From: Apricaphanius iberus
Lineage: Eukaryota > Chordata > Actinopteri > Cyprinodontiformes > Aphaniidae
Assembly: GCA_028564705.1 (NCBI GenBank)
Contig: JAPXFQ010002381.1
Coordinates: 1-64,000, forward strand
Length of the DNA stretch: 64,000 nt
Direction of reading: 5' to 3'
The translations under genes and the position numbers were made by a program. Positions 20,197 to 32,400 of the stretch are shown one piece after another. Below the pieces are notes generated by a model that did no database searches, was not told the origin of the DNA, and saw only the letters and a list, made by a program, of their open reading frames with translations. The stretch's first letter is position 1, and the number at the start of each line of letters is the position of its first letter.

Positions 20197-23074
20197 ATGG
20201 GAGATGGCAGTGTTGTCCCAAGGTTCGGCAACATGAAGGCTCTGCTGGGAATTGTTGCTGGAGCTGGCGCTTCTTACGGGCTGTACAAACTTCTCACCGG
20301 GCAAGTTTTCAAGAAAAACAAGAAAATTCCCCAAAGTGAAAGCACCGGCGTGAAGAGCAGTCAACGTGGGGAAATTAAGCTGCGGCCGGGCAGTCTGCTA
20401 GCCAAAGTATCCGGATTGGATGTTTGTACCCGGTCGGACGATGGCGCATCAGGTAAATATTAAACAACAAATGTAATTGTCTGCAATCGCAGCAGAAAAT
20501 TAACATTTGATCATTTTGTAGCAAAGTTACTCATTTGTCAAGCATGATTAGATTAGCTATATATCTTTAAACAAAAACCAATCAGTCTCAGCCCCTCGTA
20601 GCATAGCCTATTTAGTAGAATTCAAGGCTGGTTACTATTTTTGTTGTTGTTGCATCAAAGGAGAGATCATCCATCAATCCCCTAACAAACTGGAGCTACA
20701 TCACTTGAAGATGCTGCTGTCACGTTTGCAAACTATCGATGATCCATCTGATCGGACTCGGTTTCTTCTCACGCTTGGAAATGCTGCAGCCTTTACTGTA
20801 AATCAGGTACCCTGAAATTACACAGCACCCTCCACAATGACTGGAACTGTTAAATAAAGATGCATTTGAAACCATTGCAGTGGCATCATCTCACACTGAA
20901 AAAGCCGGAACGACCCCCCCTCAAATTTTATGAATGGGTACATCTGTGTCTGGGAGATGATGGCCAGAATATATATTAATCCTGCCAAAACACAAAATGG
21001 GCCAGTATGGTTGTAAAACAAAGAACAAAACTTCCCCCGAAATCTCACTGTAGGAAAACTGAAGCGACAAGTCTCATCTTAAGAGGAAGTCGAGACTAAA
21101 CTAGATCCAGACCAAACATAATTAAACCGGTTGTTTAAGTGGGATCCCAGAAAAATCATTACAAATGCAAACAGGAGTTTGGTAACCTGACATTTGAGTT
21201 GTTGTAGTGTACTTTGGTGAGATGAGATTAAAATTAAGCATTTTTTACCGCAAGCATTCAAAGTGGGAAAGGCTTAGAAGAATGAATGTGTAAAAGTACA
21301 TTTCATATCCACTGTTACTGCATTGTGGTGGGTGTGTGGCGCCGTGGAAATGTTTCCTCCAGAACTCTGGGATCCTTGTTATAATGCATCACATCAGGAG
21401 CTATTAAAAAGAAGTAGGAGTTTCGTAATAAATAAAAAACAGATTAAACTAGAAAAATTGAAAACGGTTGACAACTGGGTCCTGCAGTAGAAGAATAAAC
21501 AAACTATGGCCAAATTAACATAGAAATGGTTCCGTAGTCACAAAATGAGGTCTTGAGACTACGATTTCAGGAGTAGAAAATTTTCAATCTGGAGGAAACT
21601 AAGGAGAGACGGGCACAAGAGAGAACCAGGAGTCTAGTAACACCGCCCCCCCACACATGTTGACCATTAATGCCAGCAGTGTGCAGAGCGCTGCACATTT
21701 GCTCTCAATCTGAATATCACGTGGAGCCTTCAAAATTTGGTTAAGAACACAAAACTCTTTTATAATACATTTAATTTATTTGCATTTTTAACTGTTAAGA
21801 TGAACTACATTTGCCCTTGGTTTGTTTTTTCTCTCTACTCAATCTCTTTTTAGCGATGCAGTGTAGCACACAGTTACACGTTTTTATTTGTGTGATAGCT
21901 GAGTTATCTTTTGTGTTTGGTTTTTGTAAACTAAACGCAAGTGTCCTTGAGCAAAATCAACTAAAGCAACTTTGAGAATCTGCTGTAGAACTAAACTTTC
22001 ACTTATGATTACTTATTTTGTGTGCCAAATATCAGTGTTTTGCACAAAGCTTCTTATCTTTTTATGTGCTTTTTTTGTGCCTTTTTTATTTTCCTCTAGA
22101 ACCAAATTCGGGAATTGGAAGGGATTCCTATCATAGCTGGTTTCCTTTCCGACCCTTTTCCAGAGGTCAGGGTGCAAGCTCTGAACGCTTTAAATAATTT
22201 GTGCATGAACATCCAGAACCAGGAGCAAATAAAGGTATGTTGTGTTAAATATTACATCACACAGCACCTAATACACTTTAATGAGGCTCTAAATTTCTTA
22301 ATGTTTTTTTTGTGTGTGTTTGTTTTATTCAAGCTTTACGTGCCACAAGTGCTGGAAATGATTGAAATGTCAGCAGTGAACTCAGACCTCCAGCTGGGTG
22401 CATTGCGACTTCTGACGAATCTTTCAGTCACAGACAAACATCAACATCTACTGAAGGGATCGGTCACCCTTTTATTGTCTCTGCTGGTCGTCAGCAGTGA
22501 AGCACTACAGGTTTGTAGATTTAAGTTCATCCTTTAAATGCTTTTTAAAAATGACTTGCTAGAACATGTGGAAAAAGCTGCTGTTAAACAGTCATGGACA
22601 TATTTTTTTTAACATCTTGTAATGCTTTTTTCTTCTTCTCAGATTCAGACCTTGAAGGTTCTTGTGAATTTATCATCTAATCCAGATATGATGGATGACA
22701 TAGTTCAAGCTCAGGTAAATCGATTGCCATCCGTATAAAGATCCCACTAGCTTAGTAGAATAGCTTTTTGCAAGAATGACCTTTTCACTCACACTTTGGT
22801 CTTATTTTGCTCTGGGACCCAGGCTCCAGCTTCTGTGCTGCTTCTCTTCGACAAACGAACGTCTGCTACGGTTCTCCTGCGGCTGCTAACGTTTGTAGGG
22901 AACTTGAAGGCCTGGAGGCCATCTGCACAGGTGGCCGACGAACTGAGGCAAAGACAAGATTGTCTGTTCCGGGTCATGCTGGATGAATCCTCCCAGCTGA
23001 ACGGCAAACTTGTCCAACTACTTTCACACCCCGACGGGGAGATTAAGGCCCATCTAGCTCGTATATTGACCTAG
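20197..23074 (+). CDS. armc10: Armadillo repeat-containing protein 10
   Basis: Six exons: 20197-20452, 20661-20806, 22100-22234, 22334-22510, 22643-22714 and 22823-23074. All are in phase and encode 345 aa (human ARMC10 about 343). The N-terminus has a Gly/Ala-rich hydrophobic segment (residues about 13-33, KALLGIVAGAGASYGLYKLL) followed by basic residues, fitting an outer mitochondrial or ER membrane anchor. ARM-type helices follow from about residue 95: LHHLKMLLSRLQ, FLLTLGNAAAFTVNQ, EVRVQALNALNNLCMN, LQLGALRLLTNLSVT and IQTLKVLVNLSSNPDMM. The last exon encodes the C-terminal helices. The neighbouring fbxl13-lrrc17 block matches the order on human 7q22. ARMC10 is reported to affect mitochondrial dynamics and p53 activity; that role is transferred from the family. 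Confidence 0.95.
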
Positions 23075-24540
23075 ACCTCCCTCCCACCAACCTGCCACCT
23101 TTTGACGTTAAACTTCTCGTGAAATGTGCTTTGGAAAGTCAGCAATACTATTTATCTCTTTAAAGTTACTTAGATCAGTCCCATTATAACTCAGAACTAC
23201 GTTCAGTTTTGCCTCAGACACTCGTATTTTCTATGTTATAAGTAAAAGTATACCACAGATCGTTCAGTATTTAAATACCAAAGTTTTAAAATGACCTACT
23301 TCTTGTTTTCACTGCTGTTTAAAAAAAAATCTATTTTCGGTAAAGAACACCAGAACACTTATAAAGACATACTTGTAACTCTCTGAAGACGTGATGTTTC
23401 AGGTGAAATTAATAAGTCAAACCCAACTGCCAAAAGTTTCTTATATATGCGCTATATTTTCTCTGTTCCCAGCCCTCTGGAGCTCAGAGGGAATTGGTCT
23501 CAAGTAAATGGTTTAACTAATGGATGATGTAGGCTTTTTAAGAAACTCCTTTTTAATCAAGGGAAGCTAACTCTTTATCAGGATAACTGAAGCTCTGTTA
23601 GGTGGGAAGAAGCTTATTCTAACCGACTTTGTTGTGCTAATGTGAACGCGCAGAGCTCCGTGAATCATGAAGACTTTAAAGTTCAGCCACTGCCTCAGCA
23701 ACACAAAGCAGCGTTAAGTGGAGGCTCTGGCAGATGTAAACCTGGATGAACTTTCAACCACGGCTCCTTGGAAAAAGTGCTTATGGTATCTAAGTAACTG
23801 AGCTCATGTACTCCAGCAAAGCCCCCAAGAAAGAGTGAGAAGAGGATACCTTTAGTGTTGGACTGATTGAGTGATTGTTTATACGTAAGGTTATTTATTT
23901 GCAGCAGTGAGGAATGTCAACTACAGGTTTTATCACAAATCTATGCACTAGTAAGATGGAAAAGGAGGGAGATGCTTTCTGTGTAGCTGTTAATTACCTG
24001 ACCAGTGGAAGTGCTTAAACATGAGTATTTTAACAATATGACATGTGTTAATAGCAGTGGTGAGTCTAGATGTAAAGATATGCTGCACTTTTTTATGTTT
24101 AGACACTGTTTATTAAACCCAGAAGTAAAAAAAATCTCAGGTAACTATGGTTTACCAAAACTAAATGGCAGGAAACTGATATGATCTAGTTTATATTTAT
24201 TAATTTGTTTTTCCCTTATTAGAAAATGTTTCTCTTTTAATTGTTCATTAAATATGAATAAAATGTTCTGTTTTTTTTATTCCACCTTTTTTTTTTGTAG
24301 TGACTCAAAACCTAATTTAAGCTTTGTATTTTAAAATTGGGGTCAATTCTAACATAGTTTTGCTTTCATTTAGAACCATCTGGCAAATTACAACCATTAA
24401 CATAACGATGGCTTTGAACCAGAGGAGTGGCATTTCGGGTGAACATGAGTTCTACATATGAAATTAAAGGTCTTGATGAGCTCCATCTATGCATCAGATA
24501 TCAACCTGTATAGAATAAAGCAACAAAGCCCTAACACAAA
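23075..24540. other. armc10 3' UTR and intergenic spacer
   Basis: No gene was seen. The interval is AT-rich with short homopolymer runs. Several AATAAA-like hexamers are present, but I could not assign the armc10 poly(A) site with confidence. Confidence 0.4.
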
Positions 24541-24557
24541 AGCTTGAGCTTTGTGTG

Positions 24558-24597
24558 GAGCCAGAAGGGCGCAAGTCCACTTACGCCCTTCTGGTTC
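24558..24597. repeat. Short near-perfect hairpin of two abutting terminal repeats
   Basis: Arms of 19 nt (GAGCCAGAAGGGCGCAAGT and the complement of ACTTACGCCCTTCTGGTTC) match at 17 of 19 positions around a 2-nt centre. Each arm resembles the ends of the element at 24628-25203. Confidence 0.7.
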
Positions 24598-24627
24598 TTA
24601 ACAATACAAGAGCCTGCAGTATTTTTC

Positions 24628-25203
24628 AGAGCCAGAAGGGTGTAAGTGGTTGGTACCCCTAAACAGCACTAGCTAAAATGGCTAAAATTAAACTTTGACT
24701 TGGATGAATGAGAATTGAAATTAAACTTTTAGAAATAAAATCTGGCCGGGGAGAGGCAAGTCTGGGTCTCCTTGCTTAGGCTACTGCCCCCGCGACCCGA
24801 CCCCGGATAAGCGGAGGAAGATGGATGGATGGATGGATGGATGGAAATAAAATGTTGAACCATTTAAAATGATGAAATGACTACGTATGCAATATTTTAA
24901 ATAAAGTAATGAATGTTTTAACCAATAATTTCTGCATTGATCAGCAGATACGCTCTATTTTTTCTTTAAAAAATTGGAAATGTTTGGTTCCTAAAAGGAG
25001 TTGTTTTTTCTCTCCATGTTTTCAAGGTTTTACAATATGGTCGTGTTAATATGCCATAATATGTTCACTTAACTATTTGTATAAGTCTGTATGTCGTTGC
25101 AATGCTTGAATTTTAATAGATCCAGTTGATTTAAGTGTGTTCAAAATTTAGTTATGGCTCCCCTGTAGAGTTCGTCTAATGCCACTTACGCCCCTCTGGT
25201 TCC
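24628..25203. mobile_element. Non-autonomous element with GAGCCAGAAGGG termini
   Basis: The left end AGAGCCAGAAGGGTGTAAGTGG and the right end CCACTTACGCCCCTCTGGTTCC are inverted repeats of about 20 bp. The interior is AT-rich and contains the inserted LINE tail at 24738-24844. There is no coding capacity. Confidence 0.5.
24738..24844 (+). mobile_element. LINE-type 3' tail with (ATGG)n
   Basis: GGCCGGGGAGAGGCAAGTCT...GCCCCCGCGACCCGACCCCG...GATAAGCGGAGGAAG is followed by six GATG units. This is a common teleost LINE/SINE 3' end with its microsatellite tail. Confidence 0.8.
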
Positions 25204-25367
25204 AAGCCCTCGATAAGTAACTTGTAATTTTGAATCTAGTTTTATTCAATATCATCCAACATGCATCAAAACCAACTGAGCAAGTTCATTGTGTTGTCTG
25301 GAATCTATTTCCAAATGGCTGTGATTCAAGTAGTCAAACATGTCAACGTTAGGAGTCTGGTGGTGTA

Positions 25368-26401
25368 CAGTTGTGGCCAAAAGTTTTGAGAATGACACAA
25401 ATATTAGTTTTCACAAAGTTTGCTGCTAAACTGCTTTTAGATCTTTGACACTTAACACAATCCAAGTCAATCACACTTCTGTGAAATCAGACTGTCCACT
25501 TGGGAAACAACACTAATGGAAAATCATTTTCACGTGCTGTTCTGCAAATGTAATTAACAGGTGGAAATTATTGGTAATTAGCAAGACACCCCCAAAGGAT
25601 TGGTTCTGCAGGTGGTGAGCACTTCTCCCTTCCTATGCTTTCTGGCTGATTTTTTTTAATTTTTTAAGTCCCTTCTGAATGCTGGCAGTACTTTCACTCT
25701 AGTGGTAGCATGAGACGGAGTCTACAACCCACACAAGTGGCTCTGGTGCATCTCATTCAGGATGGCACATCAATGTAAGCTGTGGCAGGTTTTCTGTGGC
25801 TATCAGCATAGTGTCCAGAGCATGGAGGCGCTACCAGGAGACAGGCCAGTACATTGGGATACGTGGAGGAGGCTGTAGGAGGGCAAAAGCAACCCAGCAG
25901 TAGGAACATTACCTCCATCTTTGTGCACTGAGGAACAGGAGGTGACATTTCTTTGGGGGACTGCACAGCCTTTACCAGAGGTAGGCTGGCAGCCATTAGG
26001 TACTGAGATGAGATCCTCAGACCCTTCGTGAGACAATACTGATCCGGTTGGCCCTGGATTCCTCCTAATTCAAGACAATGCTAGACCTCATCTGGCTAGA
26101 GTGTGTCACCAGTTCCTCCAAGATGAAGGCATTGATGCTGTGGACTGGCCCGCCTGTTCCCCAGATCTGAATCCAGTTGCTCACATCTGGGACATCATGT
26201 GTCGCCTCTTCCACCAACGGCACATTGCACTGCTGACTGTCCATGTGACTCCAAATCCAGACGTCCATGGGTTGATAAGTTTGATTTCAGTTGATCATTT
26301 TTGTAATGTCAGCACATTCAACTATGTAAAGAACAAAGTGTTTAATTCATTCAGTTTTAGAATATGTTGTTTTAGTGTTCCCTTTATTTTTTTGAGCAGT
26401 G
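25368..26401 (+). mobile_element. Chimeric, internally deleted Tc1/mariner element
   Basis: The left terminus CAGTTGTGGCCAAAAGTTTT, with its first 75 bp or so, matches the left end of the element at 35633. The right terminus (TTCCCTTTATTTTTTTGAGCAGTG) belongs to a different Tc1 family recognised from other fish genomes. Both ends are flanked by TA. The interior holds decayed transposase of the second family on the plus strand. In the frame ending near 26250 the motif reads SPDLNPVAHIWDIMC, where the expected catalytic Glu is Ala. The middle of the gene is deleted. Confidence 0.8.
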
Positions 26402-26403
26402 TA

Positions 26404-27690
26404 TATTACAGATCAGTCAGCTAAAACTTAGCCTAAGCTAGGCCATGAAACAGGAGAAATAAGTTTAAATCTACAAGATAATGGCTATAAAACAAAAGAA
26501 TCCATGTAATGCAATAGCCCAGATCATATCCCGTTTAAAAGGCTGTAGCAGGTTTTTAATTGGGCGATTGGCTGAAACAACTTTGTAAAATATAAGCTTC
26601 ACAACATTATGAGAGACTGACGTTATGCAGATAACGAACTAGGAGATATTTAATTGTCGGGTGTGATTACTTTATGACAAAAGGCTTTTGCATATTCATA
26701 TGAAAATCTGGAACAGAAAGAGGGAGTAATTTGTTTGCAGTCACTGTGTTGTGTAATGGAGCGCTTCTCAATCCCTTGTTTTATAAGCGTCTCTGCAAAA
26801 GCACACTTGATTCAAAAGATTGCGCTGCCTCCTCCTCAGCATGTCATCAAGTGCTGCAGAGGTCTGTTAATGACCTAATAAATGTAGGTCAGGTGCTGGC
26901 AGCAGGAAAACACACTAGATACACTGAAACGTGCAGAACAGTGGCCCCCACGGACCAGGAATGGGAACAACTGATGTAATGAAGCATTTCTTGTGCGCAG
27001 CAGTGCAGCTGGCCCACCACACCGTGGCGCCACTCATATGGCTGTACTCCTGTAGACGTCCACCAACAGCTGTCGAGTAATTTTCAACTTTCAAAACCTT
27101 TTTTCCCCGGCTCTGCTGCAGCCTTTAACAGTGCGCCTCGTGCATACAGCCATGCTCTCCCTCGCTAAGCTTACTATGTGACCCTATAGGGAGGACGACA
27201 AATGTCAATTAGGAATTTAAAGTGAGAAAGTAAGAAATTAAACGCAAACTATCACTTTAGGCGTCTCCCATTTCTATAAAATTGTCTTTTAATTACACCT
27301 CTACCAGTTATTTCCTAGAGCTATTCCTTTTATCTATGGAGGACCATCTCTGCCAAAACTGTCAATAAATAAAATGTGGAAATAATGAATGTGCGAAAAA
27401 AAACAATCAAAATAAAATACAAATGTAAACAAATAAATGTGGATTTTGTTAGTATTCCTTTCATGTTTTCCCACATGTATTTAATATTTTTGTTTTACAT
27501 TATATTGAACATTTATTTATTCATTACCATATTTTTTATTTTGTTCTATATTTATTTACATATCTTTTTTCAAATTTGTTTATTTCTATATTTAATTTCC
27601 TTTATACATTTACAAATGTTTAATTTTTTAAATAACTATTTATTTAAAAATGTATTTCCTGACTTAATTGTTTATTTATTTATAGCCAGA
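26404..27690. other. Intergenic spacer without supported gene
   Basis: There is no supported gene. Open frames here are short. The one at 27376-27831 is a low-complexity Phe/Ile/Tyr-rich reading of AT-rich DNA. Confidence 0.4.
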
Positions 27691-27779
27691 GATGATCCTC
27701 CATATTTAAGCTCAGTACTTTTGGTTATGGTTCCTCTGTTTTTTTGTTTTTTTTGTGTGTGTGTGTTTGCATCTCATCT

Positions 27780-28100
27780 GTCTTCTCACGCCCAAGTCGG
27801 CTGTGGCAGATGTTCACTTGTGCTGAGCTAGTTTCTGCTGGATTCTAGCTTCTTCCTGGGAATTTTTCCTCTCCACTGTGGCTACATGCTTGCTCAGTGT
27901 GTGGAATTACTGTGAAGTCAGCACAATGCAGGCGACTGTCTACTGTCGGAAGGAGTGAATCCTGCAAGTAAATGACTCGATGCAATCTGCTGCTGTGTCT
28001 CTTAAGATGGAAAACTTTTAAAATAGTATGTATGGTTGCATTGAAATGACTTGTGAGGTACATTGACATTGCTGTTATATGAATGAACTGAATTGAATTA
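27780..28100 (+). repeat. SINE-like interspersed repeat, copy 2
   Basis: This is the same family as at 5330-5700. It has GAGCTAGTTTCTGCTGGATTC, CTTCTTCCTGGGAATTTTTCC and GCTTGCTCAGTGTGTGGAATT, then GAATCCTGCAAGTAAATGACTC, ending GAACTGAATTGAATT. Confidence 0.7.
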
Positions 28101-29099
28101 TTTTGCACCTTCTTTCCAGTCTTATCCTTTGTTCTGCTTGCTACAACTAAAGTCAACTGTACAGGTGATTGGTAAAAGTTGTGTATTTAATGAAACCCAG
28201 CTCTGTAGTCAGTGTTTTATTTTACTTTATTTGGGCAATATGACTCACTGCCTAGTGTTCTACCATTTTGTTTTGTGCGACACACTCTATGAGATGCACA
28301 TGCACTCCAGCCAGTCAAATGTTCGCCACTTTTCCTACTTATCCAAAACTTTGGAAGTTGCTTTGAAACCCTTTCTAAAATGATAGATGCCAATGAATTT
28401 GTTTCTGGTTCTGAATTTCTTTAAATTTAGGCATTATGTAGGCTATGGCTTTTTGAGATTGTTTAGCCTACTTGGTATCTTCAAATAGGTTCCAGTCAAT
28501 TGATTTATGGATTATATTCTACAAGTTTAGCAGTAATTGGCCAAGGTAGGGGCAGGGGAAATATATATATTTTTTCCCAAATAACGTGTTTAACTGCAGT
28601 TGAAAAGGGAACTAAAGGAATTACATTTACAAATTAGCTTTAAATAGCTTTTTCCCCTTAACAAATGAAATTATTATTAGAAATCTTTGCATAATGTATT
28701 TACTATGGTTATTTTGTATTATTATAATATTAATATATGTGTTGACCTGAAACGCTTAAGTAGGTCAAAAGCAAAAATAAAATAAATGTTCATTTATGAG
28801 TGGATAAAGATTTTCTTACAACACTGAAGAGAGTTTTTAAAAAAAAAAATATAAAGGCTACCCAAATAAAAATTATAATTATTTTTTTTGTTTTAATGTT
28901 TATCTGGCACCGAATGTAGTTTCCTTTTGGATTTATTGTTTTGAGTCAAATGCGCATGTCTCATGTTTTTCTTTCATATATTGCTCAGTTTTTTTGTGTC
29001 CAACATTTTAAAAACATGCTTTGCAAATGAATATGTGACAAATTGATATCAATAACAATTGAACCAAAATACTTCAAAAATTGTAGCAAATTTTGTGGA

Positions 29100-29409
29100 G
29101 ACGCGAGTTTTTTTTTCTTCCCTTTGTCTCCCTTCCTTCCTCCCACTCCTCCTCTTCCTCCCTCTCTCTCTCTCTCTCCTCCCACCCAACCTCCTCCTCC
29201 TCCTCGTCCTCCGTGGACAAACGTGATGACCATCGTTGGATCGTTCGGACTCCATCACACTCGGTGAGCGAATCACAGAGTTAACAGTGCTGCGGCTGAG
29301 AGCGCGGAGTCTTTTCGGGTTTAGAGCCCGATCCACTATGAAAACCCGTGGCGTTAGGAACTATTAATACGAGAGAAACCCGCAGCCGTAATACCATCAA
29401 AGCGCCGAG
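29100..29409 (+). promoter_or_regulatory. dennd5b: dennd5b promoter / 5' UTR
   Basis: A TC-rich tract (29103-29215) is followed by CpG-rich sequence leading to the start ATG at 29410. No TATA box is seen. A pyrimidine-rich, CpG-rich, TATA-less context is usual for broadly or neuronally expressed DENN genes. Confidence 0.5.
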
Positions 29410-32400
29410 ATGAACGGGACTTCAGCTGCCACGGGTGGATCGACTTCTTGCCGCTTCGCCCACTATTTTGTCGTGTGTGGAGTGGACACTGAGACGGGCC
29501 TGGAGCCGGACGATGGAGCGGGTAAACACCTCAGATTTAATTTAAAACCCAATCCAATATGTTTATCTATATAAATACACGATCCAAATGGGTAATATGT
29601 TTAATAAGGCTCATTTGGGTTTAAATATAGTGTTTTCTGTGTGCAGTGTTGGTCATTTTGAGTGGATTCCCCATTTTGTCAAGGAAATATGACAATGTTT
29701 ATGTAACAGCATTACATTCAGGATCACTGTTCTACAACGCTTTTTGAAAGATTCCTACATATGTCAAAAATGTTTTAGAAAACACAAACTCTGATAATCA
29801 GAAGCCTGTTTCTGTTAATTAATAGTGACAGTTCATGTTGCTGTTTATGCATGTCCTTTTGTCTGACCCTGCTAGAGGAAAACAAGGCGCAGTTCTCCTA
29901 ATATCTTCATCATATTTTCGAAACAGCAGCCAGAGCAGGCCATAATATTTCTGTTTTTCTGCAAGTCATCTAGTGTTAAACACCTGAATCAGGAACAGCA
30001 GAGAACAGACAAACAGCAACATCCTGTGGTGCACATTGAAGCTGGAACACAGCTGGAGAATCAAGGCTGTGAGGTTCAGGGCTGAGGCACGATGAGAGAA
30101 GCCATCCAGATCACTCTGTTCGGGGGCAGATAATAATAATAATTCCTATGGCTTCTTTGCATCTAGCAGACAAGAACCTAGAATTTTAATGTTATCTAAA
30201 CCAGATTAGTCTCTGCCAGAAAAGGATGGGAAATGAAATGGTTGTATTGTTTGGACGAGAGAAGCATTGGGGGATATTGTACATTTTTTCTGTTTGTGAC
30301 TTTTGCCTGTGTCCCAAAGGCTTTGTGAGGAAACAGAACCAAGTGTGGTAAATAACTTAAACGTCACTTCCAGGTTGCAGTTCTGGGGCAGCAGACAATA
30401 GTCACACCCTTTCTTCCTCTCGTCCCCTCCGCTAGAGGCTCATTTAGAGCAGCTCCTTAGGGGGGAAAAATTGCTATGAGCAGATACTTTTTTGGCACCA
30501 TGTCAATAATAAAACTTAAAATCTATTACAAGCCAGTGGTCAATTCTGAAAAATATTCCTAATTACCTAATTATTTTCACCACAATTGTAATCTGTTCAG
30601 AATTACTGTAATCGATGAGCATTTTCATTCTTTCCACATAAAATGTTTGCGTACCTATTTTTCTGTATTCCATTTATTTCCACCTAAAATAATTATATAA
30701 TTGTATATTTGATCTGAATAACAATTTAAAAGCACAGCATCTCAAATTTGAGAATTATCACAAAAATTTGACGAAAATATGAGGAAAAGTGTTCCATCAC
30801 GCAGATGATTAGTAGAGACCAGTACATTGTCTTCATCGGTTCTTTCACTGTCAAGGTTGGGAAAGCTTTTCGTCATTTTTGTTTTTTCAGATGCTCTGAT
30901 CCAGAGAAGGAAACCTGTGTTTTGAGCTAAAACCAAGAAACAATTTTAGCAGTAAGGGATTGCATTTATTAGCCTTTATTAACACTTTATTGATGTATGT
31001 ATAAGAATAGAGACGCATTGCATATTGTCCAACAATTTAAAAAGAAGAAGCTTACAGTAGATTAGGCTGGGCTGAGCACAGAGCCCTGTGGTACTCCATA
31101 ACCAACCGTTGTACGTATGGAAAATGTATTAACATGAGCTGGAATCTTTCTGACAAATATCTAAACCATCCTGTCGATGGAGTTCTTGCTACTCATTGCT
31201 TCTGACTAAAACATCTAATGCTGCATTCAAAGGCAGGAAGGAACATCACCATATATAACTGAGGAAATACACAAGGTAGACACATTTTAAACTTTACACT
31301 TTCACTTAAAGGCAATCTACTCTTGTCAGGATCCATATTCTTAGGATCACGTACATATCTTAAATAGGGATGCACTGATACGGTTCGGGTATCGGCCCTG
31401 ATACTGTCTAATGTACTCGTATCGGTTAAAGTTAATCGATACCATGATCTGATACTTAAAACGTGGAAACTCTGCAATATATTCCCAAAAACTTTCATTT
31501 TTAACTTGAAATTTATGTCTTGTGGTCATTTTTATTATTTTATCTAATTCACTATCATTTGTTGCAGCAAGCAGAGAAGAAAATAAAACCCGTCTTTTAA
31601 TTAATTGCATTTCTTTGTGTGGTAAAAGTATTGGTATTGGTACGCTGTATCGGCAAGTACTCTGATCTAAGTATCGGTGCCGTATCGGTTAGAAAAAAGT
31701 GGTATGGTTGCACCCCTAACATTAAAAAAAATTATTATTCTCAGTATTCCATGTTTACAGTCGATCCTGGCATTTGCGGTTTTCACATTGTGAAAGTCAC
31801 AGAGGAAATGTAACATTGCAAAGTAAAAAGAATGACACCTACAATGATTTTGTGATCGTTTGGCGACACCAAATCAAAATTGAAATCAATGATTATTTTT
31901 TCATACACAGCCTTTTAATAATGTATAGCTCTACTGCAGATTTTTCTGAGCTCCAACCAACCAGTTGGTCTGCCCTCCCCTGCTGTGAGTGACCATACCA
32001 GTTGGCTGTATATCTGAGCTCCCCCAATCTGCTTATGTAACGGCAGACCAGGGGGCTCTGCTCCTGCTCCTCTCTGTCTGATCGTGTTTTTGTCCCATTA
32101 AAAGCACATTCCAAAGATCCAATGTTTAAAAATCGTGTACACCTGTGTTATACAAGCCAGGATGAGGTAATACTGTGTCTTCTTTTGTGCGTTGGTGTAA
32201 TTAGTGAAAGCCCACCAAGAGACAATCTGCTCTTGTTGGTGTCTCAATAGATGCCACTGTGTTTTCTGCAGCCTAATCAAATTTCACATGACGCTGCCTG
32301 TTGGAATGCTGAAAGGCCGAGGCTTCGGGCCCGGTGGTGGTCACATGGGGTGGGGGTGGGGGGGTGGGGGTGGGGGGATGACATCAGTGCAGCAGGGTGA

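Noticed and set aside
27376..27831. 151-aa plus-strand open frame
   Set aside because: It is a low-complexity Phe/Ile/Tyr/Leu reading of AT-rich DNA that runs into a SINE-like repeat; no splice or promoter support.
29043..29336. Overlapping frames of Ser/Pro/Leu and Gly/Arg type around the TC-rich tract
   Set aside because: They come from simple sequence in the dennd5b 5' region; the real start at 29410 is fixed by homology.
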